From NCBI RefSeq assembly GCF_031143425.1, contig NC_090445.1, positions 1,193,718,691 to 1,193,782,690 of the forward strand: a stretch of 64,000 nucleotides of DNA, in the 5' to 3' direction. The notes beneath the pieces were generated by a model. It saw only the letters and a program-made list of their open reading frames with translations, had not been told where the DNA came from and made no database searches. Shown one piece after another: positions 44,829-56,204 of this stretch; the first letter of the stretch is position 1, and each line of letters starts with the position of its first letter. Source of the stretch: Pleurodeles waltl (Eukaryota > Chordata > Amphibia > Caudata > Salamandridae). The translations under genes were made by a program, and so were the position numbers.

Positions 44829-45682
44829 TCTGGTACTGAAAAATTCTGGCCCCGTGTTATAAACATCGTCGTATCACAACGATTTTGGTATCAGCAGACC
44901 GGGAATGATTAGAATAGTATGCACAAGCATCGTATTCATATTCGGGTAACGAAATCACCCGAATATCAGAGTTTCCGTCCTGAACCCTCGTGTTCCATTT
45001 AAACGACAGCCATTTTTTGATTGCCCTCACATAGGCCAATGTCTAATGCTGAAAATGAGTCTGAAGGACACGTACACCTTTGCTGACTCCTCTGTGAGCT
45101 GGGCAAGCTGACTCCACTGCCTGAAGCCAAACCTGTTCGGACAGTTTCTTTCCCAGTGGCCGAATGAGATTAGTATCAAGGCACAACACATCATAAAACC
45201 TTTCATCACACACAAACCATGCCTAATCTTACACACACCTGTCCCTGTTTCTTTCTTTATGACTTGCTTTACAAGGAGGAGGTGCCCGTTTATAATGGGG
45301 GTCTGTCGATATCTGATGAAAGTACTAAGCCTTGCCGGGTAATTGATTGAGGGCTGGACAAACTGAAATATGGGCTTGTCATCATAACCCTGCTATTTCT
45401 TTGTAGTGAAAATATGTGAATGGTCAACTGTAAAATAAGGAATGTTTGCCTAAAGCATAATATTTTGTATAAAAGAGAAGGTTAGCTTTGCAAGAGGAGC
45501 AGTCTCCTGAGAATATACACCGTGTTGTACTTCTAGGATACCTGTTACTGGCTGCAGCCAATAAACAAGATCTTTGATTTCACCAAGAAGACTCTGTGTT
45601 TCTGTAGTCTGAAACAGGAAGGACTCGAAGTCTTAGGGTGTGTTCCCTGGCACCACTGGGTTCTGAAAAACCCAGTACTTCA
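44829..45682 (+). mobile_element. Solo retroviral LTR, 854 bp
   Basis: Flanked by GTAC (44825-44828 and 45683-45686). It contains a TATA box TATAAAAG (45468-45475) and AATAAA (45560-45565) about 90 bp later, the U3-R-U5 layout of a retroviral LTR, and ends in TTCA. The start reads TCTGGTACTG, so the usual TG may be mutated or the border is off by two bases. It is not similar to the LTRs at 17751 or 12367. Confidence 0.6.
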
Positions 45683-46007
45683 GTACACACCGCTGCGCTC
45701 AAAATACACACACTCTTACAAAACACAGCCACATTGGACAAATCGAAATACACACACCTGATAAACATACACACACCACTCCCACTTACCCAATACAATA
45801 TAAAACACACACCCACATCACCCACAAACCCCTATGACCAAAATACCAAAAGAAGGCCAGAGAGAGACACTACAAACTACTACCAAGCATCCACAGGCAC
45901 ACAATACCATCACCCACATAACTTCCACTCACCTCACACTACACACCACTAAATATCACCCCACTTATCACAACACACACCACCCCACACATCACCCACA
46001 CCACCCC

Positions 46008-47343
46008 ATGGCACGGCAAAGACACCCCAGGTTCTCTGAGGAGGAGCTCAGGGTCATGGTGGAGGAAATCGTCCGGGTAGAGCCACAGCTATTCGGATCA
46101 CAGGTGCAGCACACCTCCATAGCTAGGAAGATGGAGCTATGGCGAAGAATAGTGGACAGGGTCAACGCAGTGGGACAGCACCCAAGAAAAAGGGATGACA
46201 TCAGGAAGAGGTGGAACGACCTACGGGGGAAGGTGCGTTCCGTGGTATCAAGACACCACCTTGCGGTTCAGCGGACTGGCGGCGGACCCCCACCTCCTCC
46301 CCCACAACTAACAACATGGGAGGAGCAAGTCTTGGCGATTCTGCATTCTGAGGGCCTCGCAGGAGTAGATGGAGGAATGGACTCTGGTAAGTCAAACCTT
46401 AACTATTACATCCCCCACCCTACCTGCATGCTATCACATACCCCCACCCTCGCCCTCACCCCCATCACTTCAACTCCTCACAAATGTCCCAATATCACAA
46501 ACCACACATCCCAACACCAAGCCCTGCATGCAACAACAAAGCATGGACAACCATCACCAAAGCATGGCCACTGCACATACCCATACACCCCCCTAAAACA
46601 CCATCACACAAGGTCCCACACAGGAATGCAAGCACTGGGGTACACGGTCACCCACCCATTGCACACCATGGCACAAACAGATGCAATAAGCATCCTTTTA
46701 TACCCCTGCAGGACCCCTACCCAACGTCACCGGACAGGAGGGTCCACACATGTCCACACCACCAACAGAAGAGGCCCACAGTGATGACAGCAGCTCTGTC
46801 CAACTGGATCTAGATGACCAGCCCGGCCCATGTGGGACCTCGGGACAGTCGGTTCCCCTCACACTGGCACAGGCCACCACAGAGCTTCCCCCCTCTGGAA
46901 ATACCAGCACAGCACCCACCCAGCGGGCCCATACCTCTGTCCCCAGGACACGTCAATCAGCAGTGTGTCCACCACTACAGGGAACCCAGGCTAACCCACC
47001 ACCCCAACAACAGGGACCTGGGGGCAGTGGCAGTGGGCACACGGTCCAGGGGACAGAAGCCCAGGAACACAGGGGAACTGGGAGGGCTGCTGTGCAACAG
47101 GGGGAGGACAGGCCCAGGGAACCCACTCTCCACGAGGCCCTCTCCAACGTCATGGGAGTCAACCATCATTCCCAGGAGACAATGGCAACGGTACTGGACA
47201 GGTTTCAGGAGACCCAGCGGCTGCAGGAGGAACAGTATTTGGGCTTCAGGGAGGAACTCAGATCCATCAATTCCACCATGGGCACCATTGTAGGGGTGCT
47301 GAAGGAAGTCCTCAACACCAGGAGGGACACTGTGGCACAATAA
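46008..47343 (+). CDS. Harbinger Myb/SANT DNA-binding protein, two exons
   Basis: Exon 1 runs from ATG 46008 to 46386 (donor G/GTAAGT, phase 1) and exon 2 from 46712 (CCCTGCAG acceptor) to TAA 47341-47343, giving about 336 residues without internal break. The SANT/Myb-like domain at residues about 8-90 has FSEEELRVMVEEI, LWRRIVDRVNAVG and DDIRKRWNDLRGKVRS, followed by the family signature TGGGPPPPPPQLT. Exon 2 is a Ser/Thr/Pro/Gln-rich linker and a helical C-terminus (ETMATVLDRFQETQRLQEEQYLGFREEL). The frame after the TAA stays open for 62 more codons and ends in a basic nuclear-signal-like tail, so the TAA may be premature. AATAAA lies at 47705-47710. It probably binds the GGCGGT-type subterminal motifs (inferred). 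Confidence 0.8.
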
Positions 47344-47997
47344 GGGGCCCCTGACACTAGCCTGGACGATGAACTGCCCACCACCTCCGCCGGCGCTAGT
47401 GGACAGGATGCACCACCACAGGACCACCACACCAGCACCCCACCCCCTGCAGAGGGAGGACCACCCCGCAAACGGTTCCTGAAATCCAGGACAAAGACAG
47501 AGAACAATGCCAAGACCCCCGCCAAGAAATGAGACCGTCCTGAATGTCATCCTTTTGTCCCACCTTGTCACCCTGTCCATCCTCAAACTGCCCCAGCTCC
47601 ACTTCCTATGCCCCTTTGGGCAATGCACCTGTGAGACTAATAGACTGGACTCCTCCACCATCACCCCTCACCATTTTACAGCACCCTCCAATATTGAGCA
47701 CTTAAATAAACACCCTTAAAGCACAAAAAAATCTGGAGTCTGTCTGTGATTTCGAAATAGTGTATTAGCAATTACAGTGACAAAATGCTCTTTCAATTGT
47801 AATGTCAACATACCTATGTCACACAGCTCTAGTCCATGAGGAAACAAAGCAGATGTCACACAGTGGGACCCACATCTGTGAAATCGTAAGGGAAAGTGAC
47901 AACTCAGTGACCATACACTGGGTGAAAACGAGAGACAGTAGAGAGGTAGTAGTGTTAAAGTACATGAAGTAGGCAGGTTTGTATTCTTACCTGTGTC

Positions 47998-49030
47998 TCA
48001 CTGGAAGTATTGCAGGATCACCGAGTTCCTGTTGTCGATGTCCTCTTCTTCTGCTTCCTCGTCTTCACTGTCCACAGCTGCCACAACACCTCCATCTGGA
48101 CCATCCTCCTGCAGAAAAGGCACCTGTCGTCGCAAAGCCAAGTTGTGAAGCATACAGCAAGCCACGATGATCTGGCACACCTTCTTTGGTGAGTAGAATA
48201 GGGAACCACCTGTCATATGGAGGCACCTGAACCTGGCCTTCAGGAGGCCGAAGGGCCGCTCTATAATCCTCCTAGTTCACCCATGGGCCTCATTGTAGCG
48301 TTCCTCTGCCCTTGTCCTGGGATTCCTCACTGGGGTCAGTAGCCATGACAGGTTGGGGTAACCAGAGTCACCTGCAAATGGCGAGGGACAACTGTTAGAC
48401 ACACAATAAACTGTAGGGATATCCCCAGACCCAGACAACCATTCCCACTGACTTGCTTCTAGGTGCTCACCTAATAGCCACGCACGGTGCCTCTGGAGTT
48501 GACCCATCACATAAGGGATGCTGCTATTCCGCGGAATGTAAGCGTCATGCACTGAGCCAGGGAATTTGGCATTCACATGGGAGATGTACTGGTCTGCCAA
48601 ACACACCATCTGCACATTAATTGAATGATAACTCTTCCGGTTTCTGTACACCTGTTCACTCCTGCGGGGGGTACCAAAGCCACATGTGTCCCATCAATGG
48701 CACCTATGATGTTGGGGATATGTCCCAGGGCATGGAAGTCACCTTTCACTGTAGGCAAACCCTCCACCTGAGGGAAAACGATGTAGCTCCGCATGTGTTT
48801 CAGCAGGGCAGACAACACTCTGGACAACACGTTTGAAATGACCCACTTGCAAGGAAATGGAGTACTAACAGCACCTGCATCCTGTGGGATGGCGGATAGC
48901 TGACATCAGGTCTGGCTCCAACTGGGCACACAGTTCCAGGATTGTGGCACGATCAAGCCTGTAAGTGATGATCACATGTCTTAAGGACAACAGGGAGCAC
49001 AGAGTCAACCACCTCAGAGGTACGTACACA
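47998..49030 (-). pseudogene. Harbinger transposase of the second element (DDE_Tnp_4)
   Basis: Minus-strand remnants in order are these. YRLDRATILELCAQLEPDLMSAIRHPTG (about 48960-48880, given here as the N-terminal block) is followed by an apparent internal deletion. The block with LLKHMRSYIVFPQVEGLP and IIGAIDGTHVAL (first catalytic Asp) precedes a frameshift near 48655. KFPGSVHDAYI carries the second Asp. A 99-bp, phase-neutral intron (48470-48372, GTGAGC...TTTGCAG) interrupts the sequence before GDSGYPNLSWLLTPV. TGA at about 48275-48277 breaks the YNEAHG block. IIERPFGLLKARFRCL has the Glu, and the acidic C-terminus DSEDEEAEEEDIDNR ends at 47998. It cannot act as it stands. Confidence 0.82.
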
Positions 49031-49425
49031 CAGTTTACACAGAACACAATTCATAATCCGAAATTTGCATGTATGAGTGTTTAGGCAAGGCCTAGGTATG
49101 TGTGACGCAGTTAAAAATTAAGCCATGTGGGCCCCTGAAATGGCGGCTGCCTGACCTGTAGCGTGGGACAATGGGATGTGAGGTAACTGTGCTGGCGTTG
49201 TACACCCTCACGGTAGGCCGCCGAAGATCACAGCGCAATTCTGCATTGGTTAACATTTGACTCTATCGGTCCCAGGAGCCAAGGACGATGTACGCCGGCA
49301 GTGACGGTACACACCGCCGCGGACGTGACTGCCATTTTCTATCTGTTCAATCACTCAATACCTGATCTTCGACAGGAGAGGACCTACACTGGAAGTGCTG
49401 CTGTGACCTCAGCCTGGAAGAGACA

Positions 49426-52400
49426 ATGGCTCATGCGTCTGGGGAAAGGGCCCCTGCCTTCACCACGGAGGAGTTGTAGAAACTCGTGGATGGGGTCCAT
49501 CCCCAGTACACGCTACTCTGCGGTCCTCCAGACAAACAGGTGAGTACACTGGGAGCATGCTGTATGGGCTATGCCTGTGTGGAGTGGGGTGGATGAAAGA
49601 TGGGGGGGGAGAATGAGGCGTGCATGAAACGACAGTGAGTGCATGTGCCACATGGCAAGGCTAGGGATGGGGGCCAATGACTGTGACGATGCAGTCTGTA
49701 ATAACTTCTCTTTTTCCCCTGTACAATTCATGTAGGTCAGCGCCCACCAGAAGAAGGACATCTGGCATGCCATCGCCAAGGACGTCCGGACCCTTGGGGT
49801 CTATCACAGACGGAGCACCCACTGCCGTAAGAGATGGGAGGACATTCGCCACTGGAGCAAGAAGACGGCGGAGGCCAGCTGGGGATGGCCTCCCAACGTG
49901 GGAGGGGTGCCCGTCGCACCATGACCCCCCTGATGTTCAGGATCCTGGCGGTGGCGTACCCGGAGTTGGATGGGCGCTTGAGGGCATCACAGCAGCCACA
50001 AGTGGGTGAGTACACTCTCATTCAGCTGATTCAGCGCGCAGTGGAGGTGTCTGGGTAGGGGAGGTGGGCTGTGGGTTTCCCTAGGCCAGGGCGAGTGTGC
50101 TAGTTAGGTCCCCTTCTTCTGGCACAACCTGTGGCACCCCACCCCACCTGTGTACAGTGCCAACTACACCTAGTCATGCTCCTGTGACATCCATGTGTGC
50201 AGATGTCGGCCATAGCCTTGTAGGCCATGTCCCAGGGATTGAATAGTGGACCCCAAGTGCACGGCGTAGTGCAGGTGGCTTCTGTGTCTGTCGTGTCCGC
50301 CAACGTTAGCGGTAATGCATGCACTCAACTTGTCTTTCTTCTGTCTCCCCCCCCCCCCTTTTTGTGGTCTCCCTGTTCTTGTGTGCATTAGCATCATCAG
50401 GCAGAGGAGCAGTGGCACCGGAGCAGGAGGGAGCTGCATCCCACATGGCCCTGGAGGGTGACACTACGGAGCCTGAATTCACCAGTGGGACTGAGGGTGA
50501 GGGGAGCTCCACGGCGGGGATAGGAGCTGACACCAGTGATACGGACTCGTCCTCTGATGGGAGCTCCCTTGTGGTGGTGGCCACATCTGTGCCCCCTGTA
50601 TCTACAGGTACAGCCGCCACCCCCCCTACCAGCACCGCCCTCCCAGCAGCCCCTCAGCCTTTGCCCCGTGCCCACTCACCCAGGAGGGTGGGCATCCCCT
50701 TCGCCCCAGGCACCTCAGGCCCTGCCCCAGTCACCCCTGCTGCCCTTAGTGAGGAGGCCATTGACCTCCTCAGGTCCCTCACTGTTGGGCAGTCTACCGT
50801 TCTGAATGCCATCCAGGGTGTAGAGAGGCAGTTGCAACAAACCAATGCATTCCTGGAGGGCATTCATTCTGGTCAGGCAGCCCTTCAGCAAGCATTTCAG
50901 ACTCTGGCCTCAGCACTGATGGCAGCCATTGTCCCTGTCTCTAACCTCCCCCCTCCAACTTCCTTCACCCAGACCCAATCCCCTATACCTCAGCCTATCC
51001 CAAGCACACCATCAGACCAGCATGCACACACCTCAACACACAAAGGAAGCTCAGGCAAACATAAGCACCACACATCCCACAAGCACTCACGCAAGCATCA
51101 CACACATGCAGACACACAAACATCCACTGCCTCCAGTGTCCCCCTCCTCCTCGTCTCCCTCCCAGTCTCGTCTCCACTCACACCTGCATGCACTACATCT
51201 ACAGCCACTACTTCCATCACCAGCACACCCACCACCACACCCCGCTCACGTGCAGTCACCACCCCCACTACCATTCACACGTCCCCTGTATCCTCTCCCA
51301 GTGTGTCTGTGACGCCACCTCTCAAGGTAAACAAACGCAGGCACACACCCACCCAACAGCCATCCACCTCACGACAGCCTCCAGAGCATGCACCTTCACC
51401 CAAAGTCACCAAACGTACACCTCCTACAACCATAACCTCTTCCTCCACTCCCAAACCCCCTCCAGCTACCCGTCCCAGGGTTCCCAAGAAACTTTTCCTG
51501 TCCACCCTTGACCTCTTTCCCTCACCTCCCCCACCCCTTCAGTCTCCTAGGGCCCGACTCTCCACGTCCCAACCTTACACCTCAGCCACAACATCTCCGG
51601 GACCATTGGTGCCAGTAGTCACCGGATTCTGGAGTGCACCAGGCAGCAGGGCAGCCAGTGTGGCAAGGAGCCACAGCACAGACAGTCCCCCACCTGTCAA
51701 GCATCAAAAGTTGGCCAGTGCCCGGCAGGAGAGGGGGAAGACTCCAGCCACCAAAGCCGCTCCCATGGGTACAGGTGAGATTGTGGAGTCAGCTGCGACA
51801 CCTTCCAAGGTGGGAAGGGCCACAAGAAACTCAGCAAGTCTGGGAAGAGCAGCACAGCGGAGAAGACCGCCATCAGCCCTGCTGCCCAGGAGACCACCGC
51901 CATCAGCCCCACTGCCCAGGAGGCCACCGCCATCATACCCGCTGCCCAGGAGGCCATACCCGCTGCCCAGGAGGCAACCGCTATCAGCCCCACTGCCCAG
52001 GAGGCCACCGCCATCAGCCCCGCTGCCCAGGAGGCCACCGCCATCAACCCTGCTGCCCAGGAGGCCACCGCCCACAGCCCCACCGGGCCAGACAGGACCG
52101 CCAGCACCAGCCCTGCTGGGCCAGACAGGACCGCCAGCACCAGCCCCGCTGGGCCAGACAGGACCGCCAGCACCAGCCCCGCTGGGCCAGAAAGGACCGC
52201 CAATACCAGCACCGCTGGGCCAGACAGGACCGCCAGCAGCTGAGTCGCTGCCAAGAATCCCCCCGCAACAAGCACCGCTGAATAGGACACCTCCGCCACG
52301 AGCACCGCTGAACAGGACACCTCCGCCACAGGCACCGCTGCCAAGGACACCGCCGCCACAAGCACCGCTGAACAGGACACCTCCGCCACAAGTACCGCTG

Positions 52401-52604
52401 AACAGGACACCGCCGCCACAAGCACCGCTGAACAGGACACCGCTGCCACAGGCACCGCTGCCAAGGACACCGCCGCCACAAGCACTGCTGAACAGGACAC
52501 CACCGCCACAAGCACCGCTGAACCGGACACCGCCGCCACAAGCACCGCTGAACAGGACACCGCCGCCACAAGCACCGCTGGCCCATGAGCGCCAAGGGCA
52601 CTGA
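49426..52604 (+). pseudogene. Third Harbinger gene: second SANT-like protein with long repetitive tail
   Basis: Exon 1 is ATG 49426-49539 and has TAG at 49477-49479 within TTEEL-KLVDGV (phase 0). Exon 2 is 49736-50005: VSAHQKKDIWHAIAKDVRTLG and STHCRKRWEDIRHWSKKTAEA form a SANT-like domain, followed by a one-base shift near 49880. Exon 3 (50392-52604, phase 1 acceptor GCATTAG) is open for about 737 codons. It has an acidic Ser-rich start and a helix LLRSLTVGQSTVLNAIQGVERQLQQTN... ending near 50930. A Ser/Thr/Pro/His-rich region follows. Three successive minisatellites then encode Pro-rich 10- or 11-residue repeats. Function is unknown; DNA binding is likely from the SANT part. Other frames through the repeats are also nearly stop-free, so the tail frame is not certain. 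Confidence 0.65.
51864..52602 (+). repeat. Three adjacent coding minisatellites
   Basis: About 51864-52080: roughly seven 30-bp units on GCCCAGGAGGCCACCGCCAT. About 52085-52245: five 33-bp units on GGGCCAGACAGGACCGCCAG. About 52260-52602: eleven 30-bp units on AACAGGACACCGCCGCCACA. All unit lengths are multiples of three. Confidence 0.85.
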
Positions 52605-52669
52605 CGCTACTGAGTCCGCCACGAGCAGGATGAAGCACTCTGGGCACAAAGCCTCCTCCTGAACCAGTG

Positions 52670-53085
52670 GAGAAAGGCATCCACTACCTCTGTCCTTGGG
52701 AGGATGAAGCACTCCACTACCTCTGTCCTTGGGAGGATGAAGCACTCTGGGCACAAAGCCCCCTCCAGAACCAGTGGAGAATGGCATCCACTACCTCTGT
52801 CCTTGGCAGGATGAAGCACTCTGGGCACAAAGCCCCCTCCAGAACCAGTGGAGAGATACATCCACTACCTCTGTCCTTGGCAGGATGAAGCACTCTGGGC
52901 ACAAAGCCCCCTCCAGAACCAGTGGAGAAAGGCATCCACTACCTCTGTCCTTGGCAGGATGAAGCACTCTGGGCACAAAGCCCCCTCCAGAACCAGTGGA
53001 AAAAGGCATCACTACCTCTGTCCTTGGCAGGATGAAGCACTCTGGGCACAAAGCCCCCTCCAGAACCAGTGGAGACTGTTATCCA
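52670..53085 (+). repeat. 74-bp tandem repeat
   Basis: About five and a half units with the core CCACTACCTCTGTCCTTGG and GATGAAGCACTCTGGGCACA. The period measured between copies at 52861 and 52935 is 74 bp; the first unit is rearranged and one has a single-base deletion. It follows the stop of the third gene. Confidence 0.9.
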
Positions 53086-53087
53086 CT

Positions 53088-53262
53088 TGAGAGACTGTGG
53101 CTTTGCACTCCCCATGATTGAACAGTGGGCAACCCACCCACTGTAGAGACTTGAGAGACTGTGGCTTTGCACTCCCCAGGATTGAACAGTGGGCAAACCA
53201 CCCACTGTAGAGACTTGAGAGACTGTGGCTTTGCACTCCCAAGGATTGAACAGTGGGCATGG
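53088..53262 (+). repeat. 64-bp tandem repeat
   Basis: Nearly three units with core GAGAGACTGTGGCTTTGCAC and GATTGAACAGTGGGCA; starts of the CTTTGCACTCC core at 53101, 53165 and 53229 give the 64-bp period. Confidence 0.9.
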
Positions 53263-54112
53263 GGCCCCCTCGTGGATTTGGCGTCGGGCACTCAACCGGC
53301 TGTGGTGACCCCCCTTTCCCTTCCCCCTGAGGTGCCTGTTTTATTTCTATCTGATGCCCCTGCAGTGTTCTCTCCGTCATGTTTGGGTATTGAGTGTGGG
53401 CCCAGTGTTCCACGGACTTCAATGGAGCAATACCTGGACTACTATTCTTGGTGTATATATTTGTTTATAGTGTATATATATTTTTGCATACTGGATTTTA
53501 ATAGATTACAATGGTTACACTAATTTCCTTTTGTCTTTGCATTCTTCTGGGAGGTTTGGGAGGTGTAACTGTAATGTATCATGCTGTATTAGTGTGTGTG
53601 TTGTCGTGGGTGAGGGTGAGGGTGGGGGTGGGGGTGTTGCGTGTTGGGTGTGTGTGTCCCTGTTTTTTCCCTCCCCCTCCCCTGTGTCGTAGGTGCAGTA
53701 CTCCCCCTGGTCGCCGCCGGCGTTCGTGCTCCTGATAGAGGAGCAAGAAGATAAGGGCAGGGAAAATGTGAAGCTCTGGTTCCATGGCATCCTGGTTCCT
53801 CGTGGGGTGTGTAGAGGTGAGCGTTTTCCCTTCGAAGTCCTGTTTCCACTGTGTTTTTGTTCGCAGTGAATCCGCCATGGAAAAGGTGGCGGATTGGTAG
53901 GTTGTGATACTGTGGGCGGTACATTGTCTCCCGCCTGTCTGTTGGCGGTGACCGCCGTGCTGTTTGTTTGTACCGCTGTGGCGGTCGGAGTGTTAAAGTG
54001 GCTGTCTTTGTTGGCGGTTTCCGCCACGGTCGTGATTCCATTTTTTTCCCGCTGGCCTGTTGGCGGTCTTACCGCCGATTTACCACTGACTGCCAGGGTT
54101 GTAATGACCACC
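53263..54112. other. Right end of second Harbinger with GGCGGT cluster
   Basis: GT- and T-rich low-complexity sequence (53540-53700), then about 53860-54090 with at least eight GGCGG or CCGCC motifs, mirrored by ACCGCC/TCCGCC motifs at 44575-44825. No gene. These are probably transposase or SANT binding sites (inferred). Confidence 0.5.
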
Positions 54113-54115
54113 TAT

Positions 54116-56204
54116 ATCTAGCTGCAGGTGCCTTATGACACATCCATCCTATCCTCTCTGCAAACGGATTTCAATGGACAGGAATCACCCTTTCAGGGCC
54201 CTGTGGCCAGTGTTCTTCATGGCTCTGCGCCTCTGCCGTGGAAAGTCATGAAAAGAAACTAACCTTGGTGCGCATAGGTGGCGCTGATAGAGGTACTGCA
54301 ACGTCATTGCCTTTGCAGATGACACCGACGATGGACACACAGCCAACTGATGCCACGTACTGGTTATAGAGGGGTACTGCTCACGAAAAAAAAATCTTCA
54401 GAATCCTATCTGCAGTAAGATATAGTCTTTACCAGATAATGTGCTGAAGGTAGGTAACTTGTTCGTCAACTCCTTCCTACCCAGCAGATGAAACTGGATA
54501 CATATAGCCACCACCCCTGCATGCTGATGTCTGTTCTTTTCTTTCTGTGCCCTCACATGCATCCATACCTTATTCCCCAGTTTTATGTCACCTGACACCA
54601 TTTTTGCCAAAACTTTAACTTTCACATTGGGCAAAGGACAGGTCTACCTCTAGAACTACAAGCTTCACACTCTGAAAGATCACCATAAGCAGATGCCTGT
54701 TACAGACACACTCCAGGTATGTCTCTTATGTATGTGCACCTCCCACAACGCAAAGAGTGCACCAGAAGAAACCTGAGAGCCATTGGGACAACAAGGCCAA
54801 GCTCTGCCTTGCTGAACACTGCTAAAAAAGCATGCAAGGATTGACTCGCTTGAAGTTGAGGATGCAGCCACCTCGCTCTCGAGCACACTCTTGAGAGGTC
54901 TCTTTTCCTTTCCAAGAGTCAGGTAAGTTCAAGTCCAAGAAAATGCACATGAAGTCAAAACTCAACTTCCCTTTTTTCTGCCATTTGTCAAGAAAAGTTG
55001 TTTAGACGTTAAGATGTCTCCTAATCTCTGTCCCGGCCCCCCATTCCAGAGCCAGTTCATCAGCTTGTCTTGATCTAACACCAATTTCAGGGACTCAGCG
55101 ACACTGCAACAGGTCAAAGCCTTCAAAGAGGCCATGTGGCGAACATTAACCACCATAGCATAGCAGTTCCTCTAGTGCTCCTATGAGCTCCAAAAACCTG
55201 AGGAGTTCCCCAGTCGGTCTATTGCCAACAGAACCATCCCCAACTGTGCTTCTGGACCCTGTGCTCCTAGGCCAAGCCCAACTCCAGGGCAGATGCCTGA
55301 CTGACTTCTCACCAGGCACCAAGATCCTTGTTGGTACCCAGTGCATCAACACCGGGACCTACACCACCAATGCTGGGGAGGATCGGATTGTCTCCTTGGA
55401 CTCTGAAGTGAATCCATCATGACCTTGATCAAAGTTGTGCCTATTTCAACCTGAAATACAACCCATCCGGCCACATTCTAAATTGAATGGAACACTACCA
55501 ACAATTTACTCTGATCTAAAACCACACGAAAAGGGCAATGATGGTGATGATGATTCCCAGGTCTGTGTAGAAGAAAATCTTTTTTAGATCTACAAGATGT
55601 AATTGGACGAGACAGATTAGAAAAAGTCCTCTTCCTCTGGCTTAAACTCACCACGTGGCCCTTCCACAGAGAATTTGGCATACTTTGCTATAGTCATTAG
55701 GAGGGTTGCGGAAGCCCTTGACCTCCAACTGCCATCTATGTAGATCCTGTAGCCCAGGCAGACCTCTTCGGATCCGCTCCTCCCATTCAGTGATTCCCTT
55801 AAGGGACTCCTTGGCAAAGCTTGGCTCTTGACAGCTGTGAACAGCATATTGCTAGGGCACACAGACTTGCTCCTGGGGACCGATCTTTTCCAGCACCCTA
55901 CTACAGAGAGTCTGAAGCAGGCTGAATCCTAATGCTTTCCGAACTGCACCTCCAGATGAAGAATCTAAACAGAAGAAAACTTTTGAAAAAAGGATGTTCT
56001 TCTCTGCCAGCCTAGCCTTCAGATCAGTCAACTCCAGTTGCCTCTTGGGACGTTACTTACACATTTTATGGGACATGGTGAGCAACACTGGACCTCCCAG
56101 TAATTTCTGGGTAGAATTCAGAGATCCAGCCAACAATGTAAAGACCCTCTGGTGCAAGCACTACCCAGTCTACTTCGCACTGCTGCTTCAAACCCCCCTT
56201 TTGT
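54116..56204 (+). mobile_element. DIRS sequences: end of one copy and gag part of another
   Basis: ATCTAGCTGCAGG continues the DIRS right terminal repeat cut at 44562. At about 54401-54465 an inverted version appears (CTGCAGTAAGATATAGTCTTTACCAGATAATGTGC, in pieces), which is the left terminal repeat of a DIRS copy. Downstream, plus-strand frames hold a Gag-like Ser/Pro-rich part (55183-55422) and KKTFEKRMFFSASLAFRSVNSSCLLGRYLHILWDMVS (about 55976-56085), a DIRS Gag-like block. Many stops. It ends where L1 sequence starts near 56204. Confidence 0.6.

Larger units (their letters stand above)
44563..54112. mobile_element. Second PIF/Harbinger transposon, 9.55 kb, three genes
   Basis: The ends are GGCCCTCATTAC (then AACATTGGCGG) on the left and the complement of GGTGGTCATTAC (then AACCCTGGCAG) on the right. 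They are flanked by TAT at 44560-44562 and TAT at 54113-54115. Reading across the two flanks restores an uninterrupted DIRS terminal repeat, so these are the true borders. Genes are a Myb/SANT (plus, 46008-47343), a transposase (minus, 49030-47998), and a second SANT-domain gene with a long tail (plus, 49426-52604). Both subterminal regions are full of GGCGGT/ACCGCC motifs. A solo retroviral LTR (44829-45682) is inserted near the left end. The gene order differs from the 29659-43956 element. Confidence 0.85.

Noticed and set aside
51697..52680. 327-codon minus-strand ORF and a 247-codon minus-strand ORF across the minisatellites
   Set aside because: They are antisense to in-frame tandem repeats whose composition avoids stops on both strands, and show no domain.
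52670..53262. CRISPR-like array
   Set aside because: Units are direct 74- and 64-bp tandem copies without unique spacers, in a eukaryotic transposon.
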